This document shows positions 29,252 through 38,904 of a stretch of 64,000 nucleotides of DNA, piece by piece; the stretch's first letter is position 1, and each line of letters begins with the position of its first letter. Below the pieces are notes generated by a model. The model was given only the letters and a program-made list of their open reading frames with translations. It did not search any database and was not told where the DNA came from. Source of the DNA: Bacteriovoracaceae bacterium (GTDB taxonomy: Bacteria > Bdellovibrionota > Bacteriovoracia > Bacteriovoracales > Bacteriovoracaceae); NCBI GenBank assembly GCA_028101965.1, contig JAOHMI010000005.1, positions 1-64,000 on the forward strand. Direction: 5' to 3'. A program made the position numbers and the translations under genes.

Positions 29252-29980
29252 TTAATCATTAACTTCCCACTCGCCAACTTTTTCATCACTTTTGTATTCA
29301 CCTCTGGCAAGGATTGAGCCATCAAGAGCAAAAAATGTCCATAGGCCTTCTTTTTTTCCACGATTATAGCTTCCTTCGGCCATGAGGTCTCCTCCAACAT
29401 AAAAATGCTGCCAATCACCGGTTCTCTCATAGGCCGCAAGTGGTCCTCTGGCCGAGACTTCACCATTTTCGTGCCTAAATTCGAATACACCATTGACCGT
29501 ATCGGGGCGTTTGTAGTCAATAATACTTTGGGGAGGCATGTCCCATTTTAAATCCTGTATTTGTCCTTCATCTTGGAATTTTCTTACATATTTTATAATG
29601 GTGAACGTAACTGTTTCTTGTACCGGTGTTTTGACAGAGGTGATGTATTCTTTTTCATCCTTGTATTTACTAAGATGTTGGCGGCTTATTTTTTTTGTGA
29701 ATGATTCTTCCAACTCTCTTCGTCCATGCAAAGCTTTACAGAAAAGTGTATACGAATTTGGAATTTTATCCACAATGAGATCAACGGTATCATCGTCTAG
29801 GTTTAGCACTTGAGTAAAAGTGAGAATATTTCGTACGGCCCATTTGGTATAAATAGAATCATCTAATACTGATATTCTTAAAATTTCTTTTAATGTTTTT
29901 TGTGGAGAGGTTTCAAGGTTTTGTACATAACTTTTAAACCCTTCAGCACCCTGCTTTTTCCGGCGGTCTAAAATCCCCAA
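29252..29980 (-). CDS. MORN-like repeat protein
   Basis: NGVFEFRHENGEVSARGPLAAYERTGDWQHFYVGGDLMAEGSYNRGKKEGLWTFFALDGSILARGEYKSDEKVGEWEVND. Confidence 0.75.
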   Translation of the reverse strand: MGILDRRKKQGAEGFKSYVQNLETSPQKTLKEILRISVLDDSIYTKWAVRNILTFTQVLNLDDDTVDLIVDKIPNSYTLFCKALHGRRELEESFTKKISRQHLSKYKDEKEYITSVKTPVQETVTFTIIKYVRKFQDEGQIQDLKWDMPPQSIIDYKRPDTVNGVFEFRHENGEVSARGPLAAYERTGDWQHFYVGGDLMAEGSYNRGKKEGLWTFFALDGSILARGEYKSDEKVGEWEVND

Positions 29981-30210
29981 CTTAATCCTCCATAAATCAG
30001 TTTGATTATAAATCTTAGCTAGTTAAGAGCTTTTTGTATTCAATTATTTTGGGTAAATTTATATAGAATACTTTACCGATTAACTTTTTTTAGCAAGTAA
30101 ACTTCGATATATATTTATTCCATTTTCTAGATTTGAATTGTACTTAAAATAATAATGGATAAGTTATTGAAAAATATTACTTTTTTGGAAAATTAGTGGA
30201 ATATGACTAA

Positions 30211-31344
30211 ATGTTTAAGATAATTTTTATTCTCATTATAAGCTCACTCTGCTCCCTTTTTTTGGGAATAGCACTTATTCGCTATATCCAGAGAAAAATT
30301 TTAAATTACCTTTCTGTCGAGAATTATAAAGAGGCAATTCATCCGGATTCAAAATATTTAATGAATCAAATTCCCTCTGAAGAGCTTAGCTTGACTCAAC
30401 TTGAAAAAGATACCTTTTTAAAAAGATACGATTTTTGTTATTTTGTGCATGGAACTTTCGTGGGAAATGATCCTTTTCATATCTATGGCTTGCTTTCTTA
30501 CTTATTTCCAGAGAATGGAAAACCTATAATTGAAAAAATTCAGCAATACGGACATAAAAACCATCTTGCCTTTATTAAAGATTTTGGAAACTTTAACTCT
30601 TTTCATATTTCCTCGTTAAAGGAGTTAGTTGATAGTGACTTTCCTGCAGAAACATTTACTTGGAGTTCGGGAAATAATCACCTCGCTCGTGTGAATGGTG
30701 CAATTAAATTGTTAAAAAGTATTATTAGTAAACATGATTATAAAAGCTCCATTCTGTTAATCGGCCACAGTCATGCAGGTCAAATTTTTGCCTTGATGAG
30801 TTTGATCATTAATAATATTTTTTTTCGGAAAAAATTATCTCGAATTGTGGGAAGAAAAAATTTATTAATGATTGAAAAAAAGCTCAAATTTCTTAAAACC
30901 TTAAAATTTACTTTTGTCACCTTAGGAACCCCACCACGTTATCAATGGCACATTTCACCAAAAATGAAACTCATCCATTTTATTAATCATAGAGGGAATG
31001 AGCCCATTGGAGGAAGCTTCTCTGGTCTATTGACAACGAGAGATGGAGATTACGTACAGCAGTGGGGAATCGCAGGATCAGATATCGTTTCTCCTCTTAA
31101 TGAAGAAGCTTTGATTAATACAGAGTTAAATCAACTATTAGGAGAGGGGTCTAATATTGTAGAGTTGAAAAAGAATATTAAAACTAGAAAGAGATTGCAT
31201 CGAAATGGTAAAAATCTATTGGTAGATTACCGTGATCAAGGTAATCTACCAAATTTTTTTAAAACAGCTCTCGGGCATGGTGTTTATACTAAAGTTAATT
31301 TACTTCCTTTTCATCTTAAGGAAATTCTAAAACACTTGGATTAG
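30211..31344 (+). CDS. Membrane-anchored alpha/beta-hydrolase (lipase-like) protein
   Basis: N-terminal TM; FVHGTF and nucleophile-elbow-like LLIGHSHAGQIFALM. Confidence 0.6.
   Translation: MFKIIFILIISSLCSLFLGIALIRYIQRKILNYLSVENYKEAIHPDSKYLMNQIPSEELSLTQLEKDTFLKRYDFCYFVHGTFVGNDPFHIYGLLSYLFPENGKPIIEKIQQYGHKNHLAFIKDFGNFNSFHISSLKELVDSDFPAETFTWSSGNNHLARVNGAIKLLKSIISKHDYKSSILLIGHSHAGQIFALMSLIINNIFFRKKLSRIVGRKNLLMIEKKLKFLKTLKFTFVTLGTPPRYQWHISPKMKLIHFINHRGNEPIGGSFSGLLTTRDGDYVQQWGIAGSDIVSPLNEEALINTELNQLLGEGSNIVELKKNIKTRKRLHRNGKNLLVDYRDQGNLPNFFKTALGHGVYTKVNLLPFHLKEILKHLD
31219..31260. terminator. Terminator-like hairpin embedded in CDS 30211-31344
   Basis: Perfect 13-bp stem TTGGTAGATTACC-gtgatcaa-GGTAATCTACCAA followed by T7; T-rich also on minus side (ATAGATTTTT). 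Confidence 0.65.
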
Positions 31345-31784
31345 AGCTTATTAATCTTCTTACAAGAGTCAATGTTTTTGTATGCATCTTTTAGTGCAGT
31401 TTTAAACTGTGTTGAAGCGTAAGCATTTTTTTCAAGTTTTTTGCTGATTCCGTACCCTTGAAATTGAGCAATTTCTGTTTTTGACTGAGTATCCAGTTTA
31501 AAGACTTTTAGAGAAACAAAAGCTTGAAACCGGTCTGTATTGCTATTGTCTAAACTTTCCATAAAAGTTGCTTGCATCATTAAGTTTTCGCTTCCATCAC
31601 TGACATACTTCATTTTTTTACTCTTGCGAATTAGGTTCCGACCAACAATTCCTAGGTTCTTTTTTCCTACTTCTGTGACCTTGTCGCTAAGTATTTCAAA
31701 AGTATAATTCATGCGACAATCTGCGTGTGCATATTGTGTGGCCGATAAGAATAAAACAAAATTTAACATGATTAATTTTTTCAT
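31341..31784 (-). CDS. Secreted hypothetical protein
   Basis: Signal peptide MKKLIMLNFVLFLSATQYAHA; convergent with and overlapping stop of upstream gene. Confidence 0.6.
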   Translation of the reverse strand: MKKLIMLNFVLFLSATQYAHADCRMNYTFEILSDKVTEVGKKNLGIVGRNLIRKSKKMKYVSDGSENLMMQATFMESLDNSNTDRFQAFVSLKVFKLDTQSKTEIAQFQGYGISKKLEKNAYASTQFKTALKDAYKNIDSCKKINKL

Positions 31785-31940
31785 AATTTCTCCCTAATAA
31801 ATCTCTCGTTTTCTAATGGATAGAATAAGAGTAACTATCTGAGAATAAGGGAGTGATGGCAATGAAATAAATATGACATTTTGAGAATATTCGAATGCTA
31901 CTTCTAGTGTTAAATTGTCACCAGTTTGCAGAGGAACAGT

Positions 31941-32243
31941 TTAAGTACTTAACTTTAGAGAATCGCTCGATTCATTAGAACTTTTTTCGAGAGATGCATA
32001 AGTTGCAGGAAAAAGCACATGCAAAAGTTCCGCTAACCGGCTGGCTTTCGCTTTTTGCGATTGCTTCACCCGTGAGATTTCTTTTCTATCAATTTTCTTT
32101 TGATTGATTAAAGATTCTGTACTTTGAAGCATTAATCGACCTCCATCAGAATGCTCACCTGTATGATGGGTACTCTTAGTGCAACCAATAAAAAAGTTTG
32201 AAATAAATAATTGAAGAATAAATACAAGGGTAATTTTTTTCAT
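31941..32243 (-). CDS. Small lipoprotein
   Basis: MKKITLVFILQLFISNFFIGC lipobox. Confidence 0.6.
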   Translation of the reverse strand: MKKITLVFILQLFISNFFIGCTKSTHHTGEHSDGGRLMLQSTESLINQKKIDRKEISRVKQSQKAKASRLAELLHVLFPATYASLEKSSNESSDSLKLST

Positions 32244-32490
32244 ATGCAGCCAACGTCCTAATTTAATGAAAATATAAATGTGGCTTCATTGTAACTTCAA
32301 TTTTAATTTTTAATTGATTCATTTTTCAATAATGTTAAAAAAGGCTATATCTTTCAATAAGTTAGAGTGAGTGTTTCAGGGGGTAAACTTTTAGAGCTGA
32401 ATTATTTTATTTTAATATAATTCGCCCAAAGAAATTGGCAAGGAATTCAGCCTTTTTTATATTCTAAAATTAGAAAGTAAGAATAACTAT

Positions 32491-33546
32491 TTAATCTTTA
32501 AACTCATACTTACCAGTGTATTTATTTAAATGTCTCCAATAGTTGCAAGTAAGCTTTCTTGTCTTTCCTTGATGATCAGTACACTCATTCAGGAGAGATT
32601 CATATTCAAAACAATAGGCATCAACTATATCCTCACAGGTGAGTGCTTTACATGATTGTCCCGTTTGCCATGAATTGCCGTCATCAAACCACCCTGCATT
32701 TTTATCAAGGCAACAACTTTGGGTAACAACTTTATTCTTGTCATTGAGGCATCGAAAGGATTTATTTCGATTTGAGCAGCCTCCTCTTTTGCAAGGAGAG
32801 TAGAGCTCTCTTTGCACGCTATTTTTAGAAACTAAAAAACCAATAATCGTTGACTCTTCAAGGTCATTTTTATAAAAACTTTGATTTAGTTGGTTGGCTC
32901 CAATGAGTATGGTTTGTTTATTACTTAAGCTGCCTTGAATTGATTTTAAGTACTTTTCCGTATCAGTAATATTGCAAAATGTTGCGCATCCATAGTGAAA
33001 GCTGGTGATATTTACTTTTGGAGCTTGCTGTATTAAAAGATGCGAGCGATCGATAAAACTTTCATAGGCATATTTTGAGGAGTGGCTCATTACCGCATGT
33101 TCGACTTTAGTACACAATTGATTAACAGTTAATTCAGAGTTTTTCTCAATAAGCGAAGTTTTTTTACAGTCATTTACTTCAAACCAATCACTGCACTCTT
33201 TTTTAAACTTATCCTCGTCCTCGCCTTGAGCGTATTCACAAAGGCAGCAAGTTTTGTTTTTATATATAGTTCCTCGTACATAAATGTATTGGCTAACTCT
33301 GTTGATTTTTATTCTTAATTTTTTTAAAATATTTCCATGCTCTCTTATTGTACATTTAACTCTTATTTCTCCTATCCCATAGGGTAGAATTGGATCATTT
33401 GTGTATCGATCTATTCGGCAACAATTTCGTGAGTTGCAAGTTTCAGATGGAGAGTGAATGATGATTGGTTGCTGAGAAGTATTCTGTACTAGAAATGTTT
33501 TATAGAGAGAGAAGCTATTTTTTTTTCGATTACCTGAAAGTTCCAT
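32491..33546 (-). CDS. Cys-rich DUF1573-like protein body; N-terminal signal peptide lies in another frame
   Basis: KTFLVQNTSQQPIIIHSPSETCNSRNCCRIDRYTNDPILPYGIGEIRVKCTIREHGNILKKLRIKIN matches DUF1573-type pattern; C-terminal Cys-rich. Confidence 0.6.
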   Translation of the reverse strand: MELSGNRKKNSFSLYKTFLVQNTSQQPIIIHSPSETCNSRNCCRIDRYTNDPILPYGIGEIRVKCTIREHGNILKKLRIKINRVSQYIYVRGTIYKNKTCCLCEYAQGEDEDKFKKECSDWFEVNDCKKTSLIEKNSELTVNQLCTKVEHAVMSHSSKYAYESFIDRSHLLIQQAPKVNITSFHYGCATFCNITDTEKYLKSIQGSLSNKQTILIGANQLNQSFYKNDLEESTIIGFLVSKNSVQRELYSPCKRGGCSNRNKSFRCLNDKNKVVTQSCCLDKNAGWFDDGNSWQTGQSCKALTCEDIVDAYCFEYESLLNECTDHQGKTRKLTCNYWRHLNKYTGKYEFKD

Positions 33547-33641
33547 TCAAGTTCATCAAGGAAAGTGAAATGAGAACCATTTTGTTGGGCTTGTAGATTT
33601 GGCCAGTAATAAAATAGAAGTATTAATAATACTATCCTCAT
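33489..33641 (-). other. Signal-peptide-encoding frame for the DUF1573-like protein (separated by A9 run)
   Basis: MRIVLLILLFYYWPNLQAQQNGSHFTFLDELEWNFQVIEKK(A9)...; a -1 shift at A9 joins it to the 32491 frame. Confidence 0.6.
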
Positions 33642-33879
33642 AGAACTTATTATCTAGGAGAATAGAATTATTTATTAGGTTCTAAGTAATCTTTTTGTCT
33701 AAAAAAAATAACAATTTAGGTACTAAATGGAGGGAATAACTCTTATGACTGATGATATAACCACCTGATTATATGTGAATGTAATTGAATGAATAAAGAT
33801 TATTGATAGATTTTTCAGTCTTACTTTAACTAAATTTACAACTACCTATATTAAGCGCTGGTTAAACATTTTTTACGGG

Positions 33880-36081
33880 GTGAATAAGATGGCACGTGCG
33901 TTTCCTTTCGCGATCCTAATCTTTCTATTAATCAATCTTGGTCTTTTAGCCCAAGAAGATGAAATCAATTTAGTACAAAACTCACAAATGTGGTTAGCTG
34001 GAGTTGATTTGACTCAAGACCCTAATACTTCTTTGAGCCCTTTTACATATTGTCCTACAGCGTGGAATCAATTCTCTTATGGTCTGCCCTTTATTAATTA
34101 TGGAAACTCAAACTGGGAAATTATGAGAATTCCCCCCTGGAACGGAACTCACAGTGAGTTTGGAATCATGCAAAACCTGGCCGATCAAATAGGGTGCACC
34201 CAGGGAAATATGACTTTGCCTAATCCCACTCAATTTTCCGGAGTAACTCCATTTCCAAGTATGGCAGCAACAGATCCCAATGGGGACATGAATGCAATTG
34301 CAGCATTATGGGCCATGAACGGAAATACCTATAGCGGATCACGATCTGAATACTTAAATGGTAAACTTACTCAAGATTTAGTTCCATTTATTCGCTATAA
34401 GGTTGCCTTTGATTATGCTCTTGCTCGAGCTTCTCGAGTTGGTTATCGCCGTTTGCATGCCTTGTTTTACGATGATCTTGGGGGAACTGTTAATCATTCC
34501 ATTCACCCGAATGCAATGTTTTCTGGGAGTTATGGAAATTTAGGTAACTCTGGATTCTATTTAAACTCAGATGAAAGCTTTTGGTTAAATAATGAAGGAG
34601 CCGGCTTATTGCGATTTGAGAAGCCACATGGTGAAGGGCCTTGGGGAATGGCCATAAAGAATGCTCAAGATAATTATGAAACAACATGGGAAAGAGTCGA
34701 ACTAAATAGCGATGAATTCTATCGCCCTCAAAGTCACCAACAAAATACTCTCACCATGGGCTTTTTCTATCAGCATGTTCAATCAGTAGGTTTTCAGCGT
34801 ATCACTTGGGATCTAGATGAACCGGATTCTTTTTCGGCATCTACTGATTTTGGTTTAGAAAGCAGTAATCCTCCTGATTCAAATTATAATTTCTCTACAT
34901 TTAATTTTTATGACAATGTCTCTGTCCACTGTCACTCGAATCCAATGTTTTGGGCGAGTAAGAATAGTCAGCAGCCAATTAATTTTCCTTATGATGAAGT
35001 AAAGCAGGTTAAATTAAGTTGTGGGGATGAACTTAGGATCAAACCACTATTAAAGTATGAAGATGACTTTGGGAACTTCAAAGAGTTTTATTTTGAATTA
35101 TTTAATCCAGATTATGATTCTTTAAAGAAGTTTTCTCACCAAGGGAGTCATACTAGTATTTTTCCTTTAATGAGTGATAATGAGTTAGAATCTGATTCTG
35201 TTAACTTAAGTAAAGAGTTTAATTTATACTCATATTTAAAGAATGAATTTGGACAGGAGAATATTTCTGGAAAAGAATATTTAATCTCTATGTCAACCAC
35301 TTGTCATGACACAAAATTAGACGAATCTTGGAGTGAAATTGCCGAAGAAGACTTTCTAAAAGTTTCGATTGATCCCTTTGACCCAAGTTTGGTCCAATTT
35401 GAATTGGATCAAGGGAGCTATGGAATTGACTTTCGCAAGCACTCTGCAACCCACTTTCAAATCAATCCAGGAAATTTTAAACAACAACAACATCAAATGT
35501 TTGAACAACATGGAATTGTAGCACGTATTAAAGGAACTGAGCAGTTATCAAATTATCAAGTAACTTGGGAAGTGTATAAAGTATATCCTGATAATACCAC
35601 TTCATTGGTTGGTTCTCCTATCATTAAAGTCGATGATAACGAATTTAGGGTTGGATTGGAAGAGCACTCGAGTGGTAGTAATTTTGACATAATCTTAGGC
35701 CTTTCATCATTTTATAAAATAACCGCAAAAGTTAAAACTATACATGACTGTATGGAAGAGAAAACCTTTGAATTCTCTGTGGATGTAGTGGAGAGCTTTT
35801 TCGTTCCCAATGCCTTTTCTCCTAATAGAAATGGGGTTAATGATTTGTTTGAAGTCTACTTTAAAAATCCGAGTCAAATAGACTTAACTTATTTTAGACT
35901 TTTTAATCGCTGGGGAGCATTGGTTTACGAATGTGCCGGAAATAATCCTACTCATTGTCAATGGAATGGTAAGTTTAAAAATGAAGATGCAGCAGTCGGA
36001 GTTTATGCTTGGATAATTTCCTTTAAAGCGGGAAATGGGAGAGAAGTGAATGATAGTGGCGATCTAACACTCTTACGTTAA
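33880..36081 (+). CDS. Large secreted protein with C-terminal T9SS type B sorting (gliding-motility-associated CHU_C) domain
   Basis: FVPNAFSPNRNGVNDLFEVYF...YFRLFNRWGALVYE...WNGKFKNEDAAVGVYAWIISFKAGNG...GDLTLLR; signal peptide. Confidence 0.8.
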   Translation: MNKMARAFPFAILIFLLINLGLLAQEDEINLVQNSQMWLAGVDLTQDPNTSLSPFTYCPTAWNQFSYGLPFINYGNSNWEIMRIPPWNGTHSEFGIMQNLADQIGCTQGNMTLPNPTQFSGVTPFPSMAATDPNGDMNAIAALWAMNGNTYSGSRSEYLNGKLTQDLVPFIRYKVAFDYALARASRVGYRRLHALFYDDLGGTVNHSIHPNAMFSGSYGNLGNSGFYLNSDESFWLNNEGAGLLRFEKPHGEGPWGMAIKNAQDNYETTWERVELNSDEFYRPQSHQQNTLTMGFFYQHVQSVGFQRITWDLDEPDSFSASTDFGLESSNPPDSNYNFSTFNFYDNVSVHCHSNPMFWASKNSQQPINFPYDEVKQVKLSCGDELRIKPLLKYEDDFGNFKEFYFELFNPDYDSLKKFSHQGSHTSIFPLMSDNELESDSVNLSKEFNLYSYLKNEFGQENISGKEYLISMSTTCHDTKLDESWSEIAEEDFLKVSIDPFDPSLVQFELDQGSYGIDFRKHSATHFQINPGNFKQQQHQMFEQHGIVARIKGTEQLSNYQVTWEVYKVYPDNTTSLVGSPIIKVDDNEFRVGLEEHSSGSNFDIILGLSSFYKITAKVKTIHDCMEEKTFEFSVDVVESFFVPNAFSPNRNGVNDLFEVYFKNPSQIDLTYFRLFNRWGALVYECAGNNPTHCQWNGKFKNEDAAVGVYAWIISFKAGNGREVNDSGDLTLLR

Positions 36082-36130
36082 GTTTCACCAATAGTTGCTG
36101 ATAAAGTTTTCTCTATGTTAGTATATTTTC

Positions 36131-36949
36131 ATGAAAAGACTAAACCTTCTATTTTTGCTTATTTTTCTTTTTGCCTCCTGCTCTGAAGAAGAGAGAACAG
36201 TAGCATTATTAGGACAGTGGCATCTTTTAAGTAAGGCCAGCACTATTGATATTGAAAAAGGAAAAAGTCTAGCTCAATTTCCCAATCAAACTTCCATTTA
36301 TCTCATGCTCAAGGAATGGATCGAACAAAAAAAGATTGATACGATATTAGCTGAGGGATGCGAAGGTGAGCTAACCAGTAATTTTAAGCCTAATTTTAAT
36401 GGGTGGACTTTTGAAAGTCTCAAGTCAAAATCCAAAGATCAAAATTATTCCGCCATTATGACTCATATTCCCTTGAAGTTAAAAGCCGAGTTTGGAGATA
36501 AGATTAAAGTCATTTGTGCTGATAATTTAGACACTATTAGACATCATCAATCACTCTTTAGTGATTTGAAAGGTTATTTTGGTTTTTATACGAGAATTAA
36601 GCAATCACTCAATGGAGATAAGAAGAAAGGTAAGGCATACTTATCAGCCTTGGAAGATAATGAGAAAAAAACGATCGCTCAACCCTTGGCTTATTTGAAA
36701 AAGAAAATTGTTAAATTAGTAAATGATGAAAATGAAATGATAAAAAAAAGAAATGAATTATTTTTAAATCAGATTGATAAATACTCCTCGAGAAAAGTTG
36801 CGGTCGTTATTGGTTATCGGCATCTAGCCCATCTTAATAACCAGTTAAAGGAAAAAAAGATTAAGACTTTCATACCTCAGATTCTAGTTGATACTTTACC
36901 AGAAGAGGATTTAATTCAGGAGCTTCTTAGTAAATTGAAGACTCTATAG
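36131..36949 (+). CDS. TraB/Tiki-superfamily-like lipoprotein
   Basis: Lipobox FASC; LLGQWHL, DTILAEGCEGE, VAVVIGYRHLAHL. Confidence 0.5.
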   Translation: MKRLNLLFLLIFLFASCSEEERTVALLGQWHLLSKASTIDIEKGKSLAQFPNQTSIYLMLKEWIEQKKIDTILAEGCEGELTSNFKPNFNGWTFESLKSKSKDQNYSAIMTHIPLKLKAEFGDKIKVICADNLDTIRHHQSLFSDLKGYFGFYTRIKQSLNGDKKKGKAYLSALEDNEKKTIAQPLAYLKKKIVKLVNDENEMIKKRNELFLNQIDKYSSRKVAVVIGYRHLAHLNNQLKEKKIKTFIPQILVDTLPEEDLIQELLSKLKTL

Positions 36950-38264
36950 GTAAATCAAGCATCTTAACTTTCTTTTTTAGTAAGTAGTCCAAAGTGATGG
37001 TTTTAAGATCTTGGTCTTCATCTAAACCAAGAGATTCTTCAATATCTCCATTTTGATCTTTAAACTCAATATTAGTCGGGTGAAGTTGGTTTACGGTAAT
37101 AAAGCATTTTTCTGAACTTTTCCTTCCTGACAATTGTAAGAAGAAACTCTCTTTTTCTGGTCGCTTAAAGAAATAAACACTTTCAAGCATTCGATTGAAT
37201 GATTCAATTCCAAGTTTTGAAATGTAGTCTGATTGACGTTGATTAAAGTGGAGAGAGTCTCGCGAACATCCTAAAGCACTTTCATATATTTTATCTAATT
37301 TTTTTTTCGCTCTGATTTTATTTCTAAAGCGAAACAAGCAAGGCTCGTTAGACCTTAATATTTTCAGATTCTTTAATCCATTTTCATTTTGATTTAAATA
37401 TAATCCAAAAGGAAATGTGCTCCCCTTGAGGGCCACATTATAGGGAGGAGAGAGTTTTTTTATTTCTTGGGCTTCATAAAGAAGAGCAGCTAGCTCATTC
37501 CCCATGACTTTGTATTCAATGGAGCTAATTAAATTTTTTAATTGAATCTCTTTAGCCTTTTTCATATTTGGGCGAAAATGATTGGAGACTCTTTGCTTAA
37601 TATTTTTACTTTTCCCTACATATAATAAGTTATGATTCTTATCATAAAAATAATAGATCCCAGGAGTTGTGGGAAGTGCTTCAATATCATCTTGAGAAAG
37701 ATTCGCTGGAAGGGCCAATTTTCGCTTTTTAATAACTTCTTGTGTTAAGTCGAGAGAGCATTTTTGAATTTTCTGAAACAGAGTTACTGTGGCCTTCGCA
37801 TCATCTAAAGCTCGGTGGGCACTCACAATTTCAATTTTAAAATGCTTACATAAATTACGAAGGGAATAAGATTTAAGACCAGGGAAAGCTTTACGAGCTA
37901 GTCTAACTGTACATAAGAGTTCTCGATTAAATTGAAAACCTAGCTGGCTAAATTCGTGTTTAATAAAATTAAAGTCAAAATAAACATTATGCGCGATAAA
38001 GACACGACCTTCGGTCATTTCCACAATTTTCCGAGCTATTTCATAATATTTAGGCGCATTTTTTACCATGAAATCATTAATACCAGTTAGAGATTGAATA
38101 AAAGGTGGAATGGTTCTTTCTGGGTTGATTAATGTAGTGTATTGGTCGACAATTTGGTTACCATCAAGGTTGATGATGGCAATTTCAATAATTTTATTTT
38201 CACCAGAAGATCCTCCAGTGGTTTCAATGTCGATAAGGGAAAACTTTTGTGAAGAATCTAACAT
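36927..38264 (-). CDS. DnaQ-like 3'-5' exonuclease fused to GIY-YIG (UvrC/Cho-like) nuclease
   Basis: FSLIDIETTGG...EIAIINLDG...AHNVYFDFNFIKHEF...HRALDDAKAT; LPTTPGIYYFYDKNHNLLYVGKSKNIKQRVSNHF. Confidence 0.9.
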   Translation of the reverse strand: MLDSSQKFSLIDIETTGGSSGENKIIEIAIINLDGNQIVDQYTTLINPERTIPPFIQSLTGINDFMVKNAPKYYEIARKIVEMTEGRVFIAHNVYFDFNFIKHEFSQLGFQFNRELLCTVRLARKAFPGLKSYSLRNLCKHFKIEIVSAHRALDDAKATVTLFQKIQKCSLDLTQEVIKKRKLALPANLSQDDIEALPTTPGIYYFYDKNHNLLYVGKSKNIKQRVSNHFRPNMKKAKEIQLKNLISSIEYKVMGNELAALLYEAQEIKKLSPPYNVALKGSTFPFGLYLNQNENGLKNLKILRSNEPCLFRFRNKIRAKKKLDKIYESALGCSRDSLHFNQRQSDYISKLGIESFNRMLESVYFFKRPEKESFFLQLSGRKSSEKCFITVNQLHPTNIEFKDQNGDIEESLGLDEDQDLKTITLDYLLKKKVKMLDLPIESSIY

Positions 38265-38329
38265 TTTTGGCTTGTATCATAAAGACAAGTCTATTGTCTT
38301 CTAATCTTCTGTCATGGTAAAAGGTATAT

Positions 38330-38764
38330 ATGCGAAACTTAATTTTACCATTACTTAGCTTATTTTTATTAGTCTCATGCTCTCAAATGAATTCTCGGGA
38401 GAGAGACTACTATAAAGAAAATAAAAAAATACGACATGGTATCGTTCCCACAGATTATCGGAAGACCAAGATTAATAATAATTCTCCAATTGATGAGGAT
38501 GCTGTCGCTCGGGGACAAGTTATCTACAAGCAAAATTGCTATAAGTGCCATGGAGCTCGCGGGGATGGAAAAGGTCCCGACGCGGTTAAAAATGATATGC
38601 AAGTGCGGAATCTTCGCGAAGTGGTTCAAACAGTTCCTAATTTTAAATTCTATATGATGATTTCTCAGTGGAAAGAAAATATGCCAGGATGGAAGGCCGC
38701 TTTTTCTCCAGATGAAATAAGTGATTTAGAGCAATACGTTCGTTCACTTCTTGCAAAAAATTAG
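38330..38764 (+). CDS. c-type cytochrome lipoprotein
   Basis: Lipobox VSC; RGQVIYKQNCYKCHGARGDGKGPDAV; late Met ligand region ENMPGWKAAFSPDEISDLEQYVRSL. Confidence 0.85.
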   Translation: MRNLILPLLSLFLLVSCSQMNSRERDYYKENKKIRHGIVPTDYRKTKINNNSPIDEDAVARGQVIYKQNCYKCHGARGDGKGPDAVKNDMQVRNLREVVQTVPNFKFYMMISQWKENMPGWKAAFSPDEISDLEQYVRSLLAKN

Positions 38765-38904
38765 TTTTAATTAAATTTTCGAATGAATTATTCAAAGCGG
38801 AAACTCCAAGAGAAATGATAATATATCTGACTAATCAGTTTTAACCATAAATGAAATCACTATTGGACTTGTCACAGTTTTAAACAAAGTGGTTTAATCT
38901 AATT

